In this document: piece after piece, positions 44,359 to 55,190 of the stretch
Position numbering within the stretch: position 1 is the stretch's first letter
How the letters are laid out: the number at the start of each line of letters is the position of its first letter
Source of the DNA: Erodium maritimum
Taxonomy: Eukaryota > Streptophyta > Magnoliopsida > Geraniales > Geraniaceae
Reading direction: 5' to 3'
DNA: 64,000 nucleotides
Assembly: GCA_963921825.1 (NCBI GenBank)
Contig: OY997590.1
Coordinates: 43,603,039 to 43,667,038 of the forward strand
Made by a program: the position numbers and the translations under genes
Notes under the pieces: model-generated
What the model saw: only the letters and a program-made list of their open reading frames with translations
What the model was told of the DNA's origin: nothing
The model's database searches: none

Positions 44359-46891
44359 TGTAAAACCCCACTTTTTCATTAGGGTAATGTTCTGAGATAT
44401 GAAAAGGTTGGGTTTGTTTTTGCAACGAGTAGTGTCGAAAAGAAAGAAAAAAAAGAGAAAGGAGGGAAATTGGGCTGGACAGGTTGACCAGGCCGGCCAG
44501 AACCTCGGCCCAGTACCAATCTGCTGCCCAGGCCCAATTCCCCAGCGTGGCCCAACCCTAGGATCAAAACCAACGTGCAGCCTCTTCAGATCCGCACTTT
44601 CTCGCACGATCCCCGAGGAGCTTCTCCCTCATCGAGCTCCCCCCCCCCCTCTCGTTCCGCTCGGACGCGAACCAGAGCAGCGGTGTCTCCGGCCAGCGTC
44701 ACGGCTCCTCTCTCCCTTCACCTCCGTCTACTGCTACCTCACCAACGCCCTCACCTCCCTCTTCTTCTCCATCCTCGGCAGAGACACGCGAGTTCGAACC
44801 GACGCCGGAGATCTCTCCCCTCGGTTTCGTCCTCCCCAAGCCTGAAACGAGCCCAACATTGCCCTTTTCCGTTCTCCCAGACCTCGAATCGATCGGATTC
44901 CTCAGTTCCGTGCTCGATTCAAGGGTTTTCAGTCAGAAGCACCGGCGGTGAACTCCGTCTCCTCCAGATCTGCACGAGAACGGATACACATAGTGTTCCA
45001 GCCAACGCCGCAGCGGTTCTGACCTCGCCAAGCCCTGACGCCGCCTCCCCACTCTCGTTTCTCCCTCCACGACCTCACCTGACACCGTGGGCGGTGGTCG
45101 GAGCGATGCTGTCTCGCCGGAGGGCCACAGCTCAGGCACGGACAGGGTTGGGCCAGAAGAGACCTGGGCTGAAAAGGCGTTGGGCCTGGGGGAAAGATCG
45201 GGCCGGACAGAACAGAAGACGGGCCTTGGCCCATTATGGACTCGGGCCTTGGGCCCAGTTGGACTTCAGGACCGGGTCTGGACCGGGTTCGGGTTCGGAT
45301 CCGGGTCAACCCGAATGTAAAAGAAACCGTTTTAAAATCAGATTTAATTAACTGGTTTAACTGATTCAAGGTGAGAATCTAAAAGATAATTTTGGTTAAA
45401 CCGGTGGACCTTTGGACATCTATTGGTTTTGACTGGATATTTTATGTGTCGAACTTAGGCGGGACTTCGCCCGAGAACAAGGGCTTGGAACCAAGCTAGA
45501 TGAGCAAAATCACGCCGGAACCCGTGTGAAGAACGGAGTTTTATCTACCAAGCGCGACAGCAGAGTGTTAGAGGAAGACCGCGAGGTAGGGAAAGTCTTA
45601 ACTTCTCGTTTAAATGCTTAGTATGCATGTTAGGCTAATAAAAGCGGAAAGGTCCTAGAAATGCCTATAGGATGCGAATAACTAGAATAATTGTCTTTCA
45701 TTTACTAATAACCGGACGTGTCTAGTAATGCTTGCGTAGGGTGCTAATCACTAGTATAACTCGCTTTCAATACTTGGGAATTGATTTACTGGTAGAGCGG
45801 CCTTGGCAAAGCTCTCGGATTAGTTGTGTGTTAGGATCACATGCTTGGTTGTTTGGTTGCTTAGTGGATAGGCTAAAGAGTCTAATGGAACTAGTTGAAT
45901 TGCATGCTTGAATGCTCGATGGAAGGTTTACATGACTGGTTGATTGAACTCGTACTTTCTTGTTGAATGTATTTGAGTGATTGCTTTATTTCCTTAAATG
46001 GTTGATTGGAGAATCGAGTATGACTGGTTGTACCAAGCGGTGCAATCAGGTGATCGATGGACCGATGGGTCATGACGGGTAAGTAAACGGTAAGTTGTGG
46101 TTATGTGATTCGTGTGTTGTGGTTATGAGATTCGTGTGCTGTGTGTTGTGATGAAACGGTGATTCGTGAGTTATGTGTGATCGTGGAATGGTGTTCGTTG
46201 GGAATGGATTGCTTCGTGTTTCGTTTGAGTGTGTTACTCAATTATATCTGTTTATTATTGAATTGCCCAAGTGTATGCTTCCTATGGAAGTAATACCTTG
46301 GTTCCCGAGGACATATAGCCCTTTGGAGACGTTTCTGAGAATCCCGATGATAAGCGCCCTCAGGGGGTTGTTTCCGGTAGCCTCAATGATATGCGTCGCC
46401 TCTGGACTTGAGGGAAAATCCGAGAGGACACATCATAGGTGGATCGGAGGGTGGTGACTTCATGTGACACGACATTGTTTGGATTACCTATTGCCCGTAA
46501 TTGTTAAGAGTTACCTTGTTGACTTGTTGATGAAATTATTGAGTTTAAAGTCCACCTTGTTATGTATTTTCCCTACTGAGCGCGAGCTCACCCCTTTGAG
46601 TTTATTGTTGTGATTACAGGCTTGATTAAGGAGTAGAGGCTCGGGAGCTTCTTGGTGTGGGTGTCTTATTAGAGACTTCGTTTAGGTTTTTATTTCAGTT
46701 TTTGAACAAACCATGTTGGAGGATTATTATTACACCCCTGGAGGGTTTTATTCATGTTTTGAACCGAGTTATTCTGATTTGAGACTTAATTGGAGGATTT
46801 ATGAAATTGTTGTTGGATGAATAGCGTTGAAAACCGTTTTTACTCAAGTCACGTCTCGAGTCCGGGTAAGAACCGGATTTGGGGCGTGACA
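44359..46891 (+). repeat. LTR 3 of Gypsy C
   Basis: 2533 bp, ends GCGTGACA and is followed by the ATATT duplication. It carries one more C than LTR 2 near 44640. Confidence 0.93.
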
Positions 46892-47059
46892 ATATTTAAA
46901 AAATCACTATGGGCATTTTCGTCTTTTTAGCTGACGGCTTGGGCTATTTGTTATATTACTAAACATCTGAGTAGGTATCAGTTAAAAAAAACTTTAGGGT
47001 AAGTATCAGTTAAATGCTACAAGTTTGTGGTGGATATTTGTAGTTTACCCTAATGTTAA

Positions 47060-47925
47060 TGTCAAATTCATCAGATTAGCAAACACATAGGAAGTGGTGA
47101 TGGTTCTTGCTTGTGAGATCCTTGATCACTGTCAGTAGGTTGATTTTCTAATACTAGAGTTTCTTGAGCTGGGTGATGACAGACATGTTTCGTTAAAAGA
47201 CCAGATAGAACATATTAATTGCAGAGGCAATGGAGTGACAAGAAGAATTCAAGAAAAGGTTGTGCATACATCCCAAGAGCAATTCAGTAACAATATCAAG
47301 GTCAATGGGACAAGGGAAATGATGAATATTCATTTTCAGAGGATGGAGGATAGGGAACGTATAGCCACGGGAATGGGGACTCACGACATCAAGGATCCAA
47401 TCGTTAGTATTTGGGTTCAATTGAGCGAAATTGTTGCAATGTTGGAAGCCTTATTTCCAGCATATCCGACCCACCTGATGATGTTTGGATACTCACTTCG
47501 GAAGGAAAATATTTTGATGGAGATAGAGGGTCTGATGAAATGCAAGTGCCATATATCAAGAGGTCAGGGTTAGGAGATACCGTAAGGGCTTATGGTCTTG
47601 ATGGTGTTTCTAGTGAAGATAAAGAAGGCATTGGAGTATTTTCTTCCAGGAGAAATTCAGTCAAGGCAAGTTATGACCTTGCAATGGAGCACCCTGTTGT
47701 CTTTTTGGGTTGTAGGTCTGTTGAAATTATGGGAGTAGATGATGCAGACCTTATTATTTTTGTTGTTCCTAAGGATGATGCTGACTATTCTTGGTATCAG
47801 TGGACTAATGAGGAGTTGGACGGCACAAAACTCATGAACGGGTCATGGATAATGCACTTAGCTAAAGGATCCGGTCAGCAACCAAAGGAAGACTTGAGGA
47901 CAAGTCTTGCTGAAGGGGAAGGCAT
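47060..47925 (+). pseudogene. 3' part of element X interior, unidentified frames
   Basis: Two overlapping open frames cover most of it: 47235-47573 and one from 47411 that runs into the LTR. The second reads DDVWILTSEGKYFDGDRGSD, VVFLGCRSVEIMGVDDADLI and DADYSWYQWTNEELDG, which look protein-like. I do not recognise them, and they are not RT or integrase. They could be more captured host sequence. Stops near 47138 and 47152 break the 5' part. The segment ends in the purine tract AAGGGGAAGGCAT before the 3' LTR. Confidence 0.5.
47911..47925 (+). other. Polypurine tract of element X
   Basis: TGAAGGGGAAGGCAT directly precedes the 3' LTR start at 47926. Confidence 0.75.
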
Positions 47926-48431
47926 TGTCAGGATCACAGAAACTAATGGGCCCGAGCACTATGTTCATGGGCTTAAGTGTCAAAGCCCATCTGAAGAGAA
48001 AGAGTTTGATCTTCTATGCGTCGTCGTTTCCGAAAGGCTAGCATGTATCTCACGTGAGGAAGAAGCTGGGTCACACGTTGTAGACAGAGAGGTGGTCATC
48101 GTGTCTACAAAGGGAGGGACAACAGCAGCTCGTGAATTACAGAGAAGAGAGAGGTATAGGAAGACGGCTCAACAGGAAAAAGGACCACAAACTCTTCTCA
48201 CATATATACTCGCTTGTAAGTGCTTTTAGGGTTAGCGAAGATTATAGTGAGAAACGCCTTGGAGCAAGGCGACTCAGTGCTTGGAGCAAGCCTGAGTTCT
48301 ATCTGTAATTTAAGCCAAACACTTTCTATTTCATTCAGTAAAGTTGTTTCGTTTCAGTTGAATTGTTCTTGTTGATCTATTATTGTGAAGTGAGTTAAAT
48401 TATCAGGTTACATTTTTTGAGAATCCTGACA
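47926..48431 (+). repeat. 3' LTR of element X
   Basis: 506 bp, TGTCAGGATC to AATCCTGACA. It differs from the split 5' LTR at many sites (for example GGGCCC versus GGACCC and CACGTGAGGA versus CGCGTGAGAT near its middle). The long frame ending at 48229 enters it by chance. Confidence 0.88.
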
Positions 48432-48433
48432 CA

Positions 48434-48517
48434 CTCCAACATGACCTTATTGAGCACATATGGGGTCGGTTTGGAGCGACTTACCATGACTTAGACGAAG
48501 ACGAAGGCGATTTGTGA
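48434..48517 (+). pseudogene. PIF/Harbinger transposase remnant, C-terminal end
   Basis: Reads LQHDLIEHIWGRFG and an acidic end to a TGA at 48515-48517. This is the usual C-terminus of plant Harbinger transposases and completes the frame interrupted at 10409. It fixes the 38-kb block 10410-48431 as an insertion. Confidence 0.82.
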
Positions 48518-48680
48518 GATGAGTTAATAAATTTAATATACCAAAAACATTGTAGTTTGATGTACTATTCGGGGAGTGATGAAATTTCAATTTTAATCCT
48601 CCATTTTAGTTAGTTAATTTTTCGTTTTAGTTAATTCATTTATTTATTTATTAATTTTACATAAAAAATAAAAAAAAAAT
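48518..48680 (+). other. 3' flank of the Harbinger transposase
   Basis: AT-rich non-coding sequence after the transposase stop, probably its 3' UTR. No terminal inverted repeat is identified. It ends where MULE-like terminal sequence begins. Confidence 0.55.
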
Positions 48681-49466
48681 TGGGTTAAATACTTAATACT
48701 TTTTGGTACCCTTATGTTCAGTCCACGAACGATTTGGTACCCTTATGTTTTAAATGACCAATTTGGTACCCTTTTGTTCGGTCCACGGACGGAAGTGGCA
48801 TATTCCCTTAGAAACTTAACGGAATATTCCTTTAATGAAATCATGTGACCCTCATGTGACTATTGGACATTTTTTTTTCATTTTTACCCTTATGAATCTT
48901 GAACATTGATTTGTAGATTCCCAAATGCCCATAATACCCATCCTGACCATTTGTTCCACTAGATTGCTTCCTGATGTACGAAAGTCCAATCATCTCTCCT
49001 TAATTATTTCCATGACTCAGGCCACAACGCCATTAAAGCTCGACTAAAGCTCAGACGATGAGAAGTTGAAGTGGAGAGGCACGTTCACGAAGTGGGGGAA
49101 TCAACAAAGAAAAGGGCCGAGGCACAGATTTGAGGAAGGGACGAGAAGTTGAAGTGGAGAGCCAAAATTATCGTGTCTGCAACTGTCGAATTCGAGGTTA
49201 TGGTTTCAAAAGCATGCATTTTCTTGTATTCGTTTCTTTGAATCTGAGTCTATTAGGGGCAAAGTTCATATTCGATTGAAGCACCAAACTTTAGGGTTTT
49301 GATTTTTTTTTGTACTATGACCGTAGAAGCCCCAAATTTGAGGGTTTTTATTTTATTTTATTTTTGTTCATCCTCAGTTAAATCTCATAGGCTACTATGC
49401 CGATGGGTAGTGATTGTGGTTTCACGAAATCCATGGTATGTTTCTATGTAATTTCTGTGTCTACAG

Positions 49467-49855
49467 AAACATCATGGAGCAAGGATAACCCTAGTAGACG
49501 ATACGCAGGGTGTGGGATTTTGAATTCGAAGGTATGCAATAGATTGGTGTAATATCTTCATATAGCATCCTTACTATTAATCTTAATTTGACATTGTAAA
49601 GGGTTTATCAATGTTATGCTATTGTGGATTCAGGGTGGTCACAAATGTAATTTTTTTGACTGGGTAGAGCCAAAGGTTGAGGTGAATGTCTTAGTATCAC
49701 ACATGAAGGATGTGGAAAGAAGCAGCGAGGCATTACAAGAAACGAACAAATGTTTGGAGGATGAGTTGAATTCCATGACAGTGTTAATGAAAGAATCAGA
49801 AAAACAAGCATCACTCAAAGAAGTTGAAGTTCAAAGTTTAGTTGGAAACGGTTAG
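49467..49855 (+). pseudogene. GRF-type zinc-finger protein gene, possibly broken
   Basis: Exon 1 (49467-49531) reads TSWSKDNPSRRYAGCGIL, and after a GT-AG intron (49532-49633, 102 nt) exon 2 (49634-49855) reads GGHKCNFFDWVEP. Together this is the GRF zinc finger, a nucleic-acid-binding module. A charged, probably coiled-coil tail of about 60 residues ends at TAG 49853. Small GRF proteins of this shape are multicopy in plants and often linked to transposons. The upstream part (DCGF near 49411) is out of phase with exon 1, and no clear start exists, so I mark it as possibly broken. Confidence 0.65.
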
Positions 49856-50189
49856 AAGGAGTAATAGTAGATTAGTTTTGTTGTTGTGCAACCTGTATGC
49901 GCTTTTTGTGGTTATGTGGTTTTGTAGTCAGTAGGGTTTGTAACAATTTGAAACTTCAACGTTATGTGAAATTTGAATTATGGTCTTCTACATTCCTATT
50001 ATGTCTATTTAAGTTCTTGATTGTTTGATCTTCATGAATTGGTCACAGATGACCAAAAAAGTTCATTATTTGGTTACAGTAATGTCATTTTGCTCATGAA
50101 TGGGACGTAGTTTGTTTAAGCATTCCTATTATGTCCACTTGTTGTACATTGTATGTGAAACTAGACGTGTCAGTGTTGAATGTTTGGTC

Positions 50190-50281
50190 TTCATGATTTG
50201 GTCACAGATGGCCAAGTCAGTTCATGAATTGGGCACAGATGGCCAAATCTATTCATGATTTGGACACGGATGGCCAAGTTC
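50190..50281 (+). repeat. 31-bp tandem repeat, three units
   Basis: Units start TTCATGATTTGG or TTCATGAATTGG and contain CACAGATGGCCAA; a looser copy lies near 50033. The surrounding 49856-50700 shows no coding frame. Confidence 0.75.
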
Positions 50282-50736
50282 TTCAATGCGTTTGAGTTAG
50301 TCTGAATTTGGTTTGATTTATCTATTTTAGATTATTTAGCCACATTCCAATCAATGACATTTGTGAATTGGGCAGTGTTTTTTTTTTTGAGTTAATGAAT
50401 TGTACACAAGATAGACTTAGTACCTCATGTTTTGGTAACAGAACATTTTGGACCTTCATGATATGGTAACAGACAGTGTAACACTACATGAATTGGAAAC
50501 ATGACAGAGAGAATGAACATCAAACATCCAAGAACATGTTCAAACATCATTACATTCCAAATTTGAATTTCCAGTTGCCAAACACTTTCATTCCAAACAT
50601 GTCTAAAAACTATCCCAGAAAAACTTCAAAAAGGTCACAATCCAAAAATATACATATGTATCACAATCCAAAAAAATGGTATCCCATTGTATGTTTAATG
50701 CGACCAACAAAATCTGAAACTTTTGAAGACACGTTT

Positions 50737-50842
50737 TCAGTTTGAGGCTCCGGCTGCTGCACGTGCCCTGCTCTTAGTTTGGTGACCAACATAAGTTATG
50801 CCCCCGAACCTTGATGTTTCTCCCCTTTCCATTTGAGACTGC
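50737..50842 (-). pseudogene. C-terminal exon of the MULE-derived gene
   Basis: On - the frame reads MQSQMERGETSRFGGITYVG and ends TKSRARAAAGASN before a TGA. It resembles the basic, Gly/Arg-rich ends of plant MULE proteins; that likeness is modest. Confidence 0.4.
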
Positions 50843-51065
50843 ATGAAATATTAAAGTGTGGGCATCCTACATATATGCAAATACATGAATATACACGTAA
50901 TTGATGTGTAATGGAACAAGTTGAAGTCAGTTTACAAGATGAGCTGCCAAGTCAGCGTCGAGCTCCTGTTAGGCAATACCAACTCCATGCACGGTATTTT
51001 CATCCTGGATTATAAGAGTTTGGGGTTCAATGAATAATCGAATTTCAATAACAAAATATTATATA

Positions 51066-51310
51066 GTATCTCAAATCCTTTACCTGCGAAGCCGGAACTT
51101 GGGTTTGGGGTTCAGATGTTGTACACTTTTGTTTCTTCCGCTTCAACTTCTGAAGTGCTGCTCGTAGACTAGTTTCTATGCGTTCCAGTTCTGGCCCTGT
51201 TAGAGGAGATTCGATGGCCTTCCTCTTGTTGGATGAGCATCCACTCTTCCTTTTCGGATGATTGTGCATCTTCACCCACAATTTTAGGCATACTCTTCGG
51301 ACCTGCATTC
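51066..51310 (-). pseudogene. Basic exon of the MULE-derived gene
   Basis: An open frame on - with RKSGCSSNKRKAIESP, GPELERIETSLRAALQKLKR and KKQKC, strongly basic. An acceptor-like site sits at its upstream edge after a T-rich run near 51310. It lies between the acidic exons and the C-terminal exon. No SWIM or DDE region is seen, so the catalytic core appears deleted. Confidence 0.45.
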
Positions 51311-51339
51311 ACAAAAAAAGATTTCATTTTACCAACTAA

Positions 51340-51917
51340 CGCACACAAATACAAGAATATGGGACAAATCAGTTAACTTTACCTACAGCCTGTTCACCTT
51401 CATCCACATCTTCGTGAATCTCCTCATTCACAGTCTGCGAACCTTCATTTCTAATTTCCTCATCCATACTCTTAGGACTTGCTTTCAAAAAATTAGTTAA
51501 TCTAACAAAAAACTTAAACACATACAACAATAATGAACTGATCACTTTCTTTTACCTTGATCGACGTCACCTACATCTACATCACGTTCAACAGGTACAC
51601 CTTCATTTCTAACCCTCTCATCCATACTCTTAGAACATGCTTTCAAAAAAAACATTTAATTTAACAAATAACTCAAACACATACCTTAATAATGAACTGA
51701 TCATTATCTTTTACCTTGTTCCACATCAACTTCAACAATTTCACCATCAGCTCTATTGTCCTCATCCATACTATTAGGACATGCATTGCAAAACAAAAAA
51801 TTAATTTTAAACGACACCAAACACATACAACAATATCCAAAAGTTTTAAATGTGACCATGGTCCACATCGACTTCAACATGTATAGCATCATCTGTAATG
51901 TTCGCATTCATAGTACT
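51340..51917 (-). pseudogene. Tandemly duplicated small acidic exons
   Basis: On -, about five exon-like units repeat every 120-170 bases. Each begins after a T-rich tract and AG with a (S)MDE-type motif and an acidic stretch (for example MDEDNRADGEIVEVDVEQG) and ends at GGTAAA, a good donor. Units lie at roughly 51841-51915, 51715-51790, 51555-51645 and 51385-51490, with a fifth related start near 51300. They appear to encode an extendable acidic linker. LTR E splits the first. Confidence 0.6.
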
Positions 51918-54900
51918 TGTGATAACCACTCCCGGTCAACGCCAGTCAAACCTGCGAAAAACAGGAAAATTTTAAAAATTTGAGTAGACACTGAATTGAA
52001 CCGGAATTGGACCCCGAGGGTCATACCGGACTTAAGTTGACCTCGATATTGACCAAAGTGAGTTCCTGGGGACTCAGGGCAACTTTCTGATCAGTTTGGG
52101 AAATGTTGACTTTTCGCTGGAAAAGTCAACCGAGCGACGTTTTGGTCCATTCGAGGACCGTTTTGGATCCAAAAAGCTTAGCCGTCATCGCAACGGTCTT
52201 AGTTGATCCGTTTCCTTGTAGCCCGTGAAGTTTCGTAATTTCTTGGAAAAAGTGCCCGTTCGGGGCCCGAAACGTCCGAATTTCGCGAATCTGATCGGAA
52301 AACATCTAGGAGATATTTTCCCAAAAAGGTGTGGGACCCACCTTGCCACTTGTCAATTATGTGGTGGTGTTAGGTTTCTTGAACAAAACAAAAAGAAGAA
52401 TGAGCGGTAGTTTGTAAATAAGAGTTTGGTGTGTTTTTAAAAAAACAAAATAAAAAGAAGGAAGATAAAAAGTGTCGGCCACACTTTGAAAAGAAAAGGA
52501 GAATTAGAGAGAGAAAGTGGAGAGAGGAAAGAGAAGGAGAAAATGGAGAAAAAGAGAAGAAAGTGTTGGAGTTTTGTGATTTCCCGACGATCCGACCGAC
52601 GGATCGTCTTAACGATCGAAGAATCGAGTTCCCGTCATCATTCCCTACGATGAGCACCTAATCGATTTTCGTTTTGATACGTTTGAATTTTAGGGTTTGA
52701 GTTTAAACGGTTTGATTAAGGTTGGGTTTTGATTAAGATTGGTTTAAAGATGAATGGTTGAGGTTTGGGGTTCGTTAGGAACGTTTTGGGGCAAAAAGGG
52801 AATTTTGCCATTGTGGCCGTGTGGGGCCCACATGCCTGGGTATCGGTTTTTTGTGTTCGGGTGGTTTAGAACGTTCCCCGGACCATTTATCCATAACCGA
52901 ATCGAAATTTGGAATTAAATTGGAAAAGTTGTAATTGACGGGTTTTAGAAACTTTAAACGTTAATTAATTGACTCGAAAGTCGGAATTCGATTCCGTCAA
53001 GTGCATTGGGATCCTTGAATTATTCTAAGACCGTAGAAACGAAAACGGGAATTTTTGGAGCCTCGGAAGGGCATTTCCAAAACCCGGGCAGATTCGCCAT
53101 GTCGGCCGAATCGGGCCTTTACGGGTCCAATATCGACAATGTCGAGTAATTGGGGAGTTCGGGAGTGATCGACATTGTCGGGGTTACTTTTGGGCGTCAG
53201 GTTTATTAAAATTCAGCATTATGCCTGCAAGCTTAAAAGCGTTTAAAATTGTGTTCTTTTAGATCGTGCTGCGGACCGAGGCAAAGGAAAGCTAGGCGAG
53301 TGACGGAGATCACGCCGGGGCTTATTTGGGCATTTTTGGAGAACACGCACGAGGTAGGGAAAAGTAGCCGGATCTCGGCCCTGTCTAGGGAAAGTTAACA
53401 GTAGAATTGCATGTGACACCGGGGTGTCGTGGGTTAAGTAGATTTATCGAATAGTAGAAAGGCATGATACGGGAACGTAGCGAATATTGGAAATGCATGT
53501 GACACTTAGTAGTGTCGTAGGAGCAGAGAACTTAGCGTTATTAGAATTACTGGAGGCATATGACCATGCCCGGAGGTTGATTGCGAACTTATCGAAATTA
53601 GGTGTACTGGAGGCATATGACCATGCCCGGAGGTTGATTGTGAAACTATTGATATTAGGACTGCTGGAGGCATTGGTTATGCCCGGAGGTTGTTCGTGTA
53701 TTATTGTTGGTGTCTTGGGTGGCCATGAGAGCCCGTGTATTATTGTTGGTGTCTTGGGTGGCCATGAGAGCCCGTGTTGTTATTATTGAGTTTGGGTGGC
53801 CATAAGAGCCCGTGTTATTATTGTCGAGTCTTGGTTGGCCATGAGAGCCCGTGGTATTATTATTGGTGTTTTGGGTGGTCGTGAGTGCCCGTGGGGTTGT
53901 GAACCCGTACTTTACCGTTGGTGTCTAGGGTGGCCATGAGGGCCCGTGGGGTTGTTGAACCCGTGTTACTTTATTATTGGTGTCTTGGGTGGCCGTGAGT
54001 GCCGTTGGGTTGTTGAACCCGTGTTGCTTCGTTGTTGGTGTCTTGAGTGGCCGTGAGTGTCGTGGGGTTGTTGAGCCCGTGAGTTACTTGTGGTGTGTCT
54101 TGGGTGGCCGTGAGTGCCATGGGGTTGTTGAGCCCATGAGTTACTGTTGGTGTGTCTTGGGTGGCCGTGAGTGCCCGTGAATGGTTTGGGGTTGTTGAGT
54201 CCGTGTTTTACTGTCGGTGTCTTATGTGGCCATGAGTGCCTGTGGAGTGTTGAACTGGTCTTGTTACTGGTTGTTGAACTTGCTTGTGATTGTGATTGTG
54301 ATTGTGCTTGTGATTGTGGTTGCGGATCCCGGTAGGTTGCAAGCATTCTTTGGCTGGCCTGACACAGTTTGAGTATCAACAGGTTGCAAGCATTCTTTGG
54401 CTGGCCTGACACAGTTTGAGTATCAACAGGTTGTAAGCATTCTTGGGCTAGCCTGATCCGATTTTGAGTATCAACAGGTTGCAAGCATTCTTTGGCTGGC
54501 CTGGTCCGAGTTTGAGTATCACAGGTTGTAAGCATTCTTTGGCTAGCCTGATCCGTGTTCGTGTGAGTGGGAGAGGTTACTGAGCAGCTGGTATGCGATC
54601 CTTTGTGATCTTGTTTGGTGTGCGATCATTTGTGATCTTGTTTAGTGTGCGATCCTTTGTGATCTTGTTTGGTGTTGCGTAGCTTTCGTTTGAGTCCTTG
54701 GAAGAGGTCGTGATCGTTGTGTCGGGTCTACTTTACGTGTCAGGGTGTCGAGTTGGTCAAGGAAGGTAACTGTGGGTGTGTGTTCAGTCGGAGTACTTGG
54801 GTTGGGGACAGTGATCCCCGGAGTCGAGTTTGTTGTGGGTGTTACCGGCATTGTCTGCTAATTATGCCGTAGTCAGTCTGTTATCTGTGGTGGTGAGCGA

Positions 54901-55185
54901 ACGCTCACCCCTAGCTGCTTTTCCTACAGGTACTGATCACAGGACGGCCTAGGTGAGCTCTCGAAGCTTGTGGAGCTAGGGGCGGAGTCCGGGTTTTTGT
55001 CTTTTGAGTCTAGTGACGGATACCTTGTACTTTTGTCCACGTGTTGGGACATATTTTTAAGTTGTAAATATTATTTTGATTAATTAAATGGAGATTTTAA
55101 AGTGTTTATCCAAAACAGGTTTCATTGTTTTATTATTTTAAAGATTCACGTCCTGAGTTCGGTTTACTGAAATTGGGGCGTGATA
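51918..55185 (+). mobile_element. Gypsy solo LTR E (A family)
   Basis: TGTGATAACCACTCCC to GGGGCGTGATA, 3268 bp, flanked by GTACT (51913-51917 and 55186-55190). It carries the family's hairpin repeats, palindrome (near 54893) and TACAG. Both terminal dinucleotide regions have mutated (CA to TA at the end), and the donor-like site is ATGAGC instead of GTGAGT-like, so it is old. It is longer than other copies because of an added 47-bp repeat. Confidence 0.9.
54335..54560 (+). repeat. 47-bp tandem repeat within LTR E
   Basis: About five units, each with GCAAGCATTCTTTGGCTGGCC and GTTTGAGTATCA, start near 54340, 54387 and 54434. It is absent from LTRs A and D, so it expanded in this copy. An ATTGTG run precedes it. 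Confidence 0.85.
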
Positions 55186-55190
55186 GTACT

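Larger units (their letters stand above)
27161..46891 (+). mobile_element. Gypsy C: tandem LTR-internal-LTR-internal-LTR element
   Basis: Three LTRs (27161-29694, 35765-38296, 44359-46891) separate two internal regions (29695-35764 and 38297-44358). One 5-bp duplication, ATATT, flanks the whole block (27156-27160 and 46892-46896), so it entered once and was later enlarged. The internal copies differ by an 8-base change in a TA run and about three substitutions in 6.06 kb. Coding is heavily degraded in both copies, and the same lesions are shared, so decay preceded duplication. Confidence 0.95.
26241..47050. mobile_element. Element Y: MULE-type terminal-inverted-repeat element split by Gypsy C
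   Basis: The left end (GGGTAAATTGCAAATGCC) and the right end (GTAGTTTACCC, read in reverse) are inverted repeats matching over roughly 150 bases, including the AGCCCAAGCCGTCAGCT region. They are flanked by TAATGCTAA (26232-26240) and TAATGTTAA (47051-47059), a 9-bp duplication with one change, as in Mutator-like elements. Outside nested Gypsy C the element is about 1.1 kb without transposase, so it is a MITE-like derivative. Confidence 0.82.
10410..48431 (+). mobile_element. Element X: non-autonomous LTR element carrying host gene fragments
   Basis: Its 506-bp LTRs begin TGTCAGGATC and end AATCCTGACA, a near-perfect short inverted repeat. A primer site follows the 5' LTR and a purine tract precedes the 3' LTR. 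Without nested insertions X is about 4.5 kb. It has no recognisable protease, RT or integrase. The interior encodes a coiled-coil region followed by fragments of E1, EPSP synthase and unknown proteins, largely in one broken frame. The flanks CAACA and CACTC do not match as a duplication, so the borders rest on LTR ends and Harbinger continuity. The two LTRs differ at many sites, so X is old. The design recalls maize Bs1. Confidence 0.85.

Noticed and set aside
47411..48229. 272-codon frame taken as one gene
   Set aside because: Its last third runs into the X 3' LTR. Only the part before 47926 could be element coding.
49436..49466. 31-nt intron upstream of the GRF exon
   Set aside because: Far too short for a plant intron, and its removal does not restore the frame.
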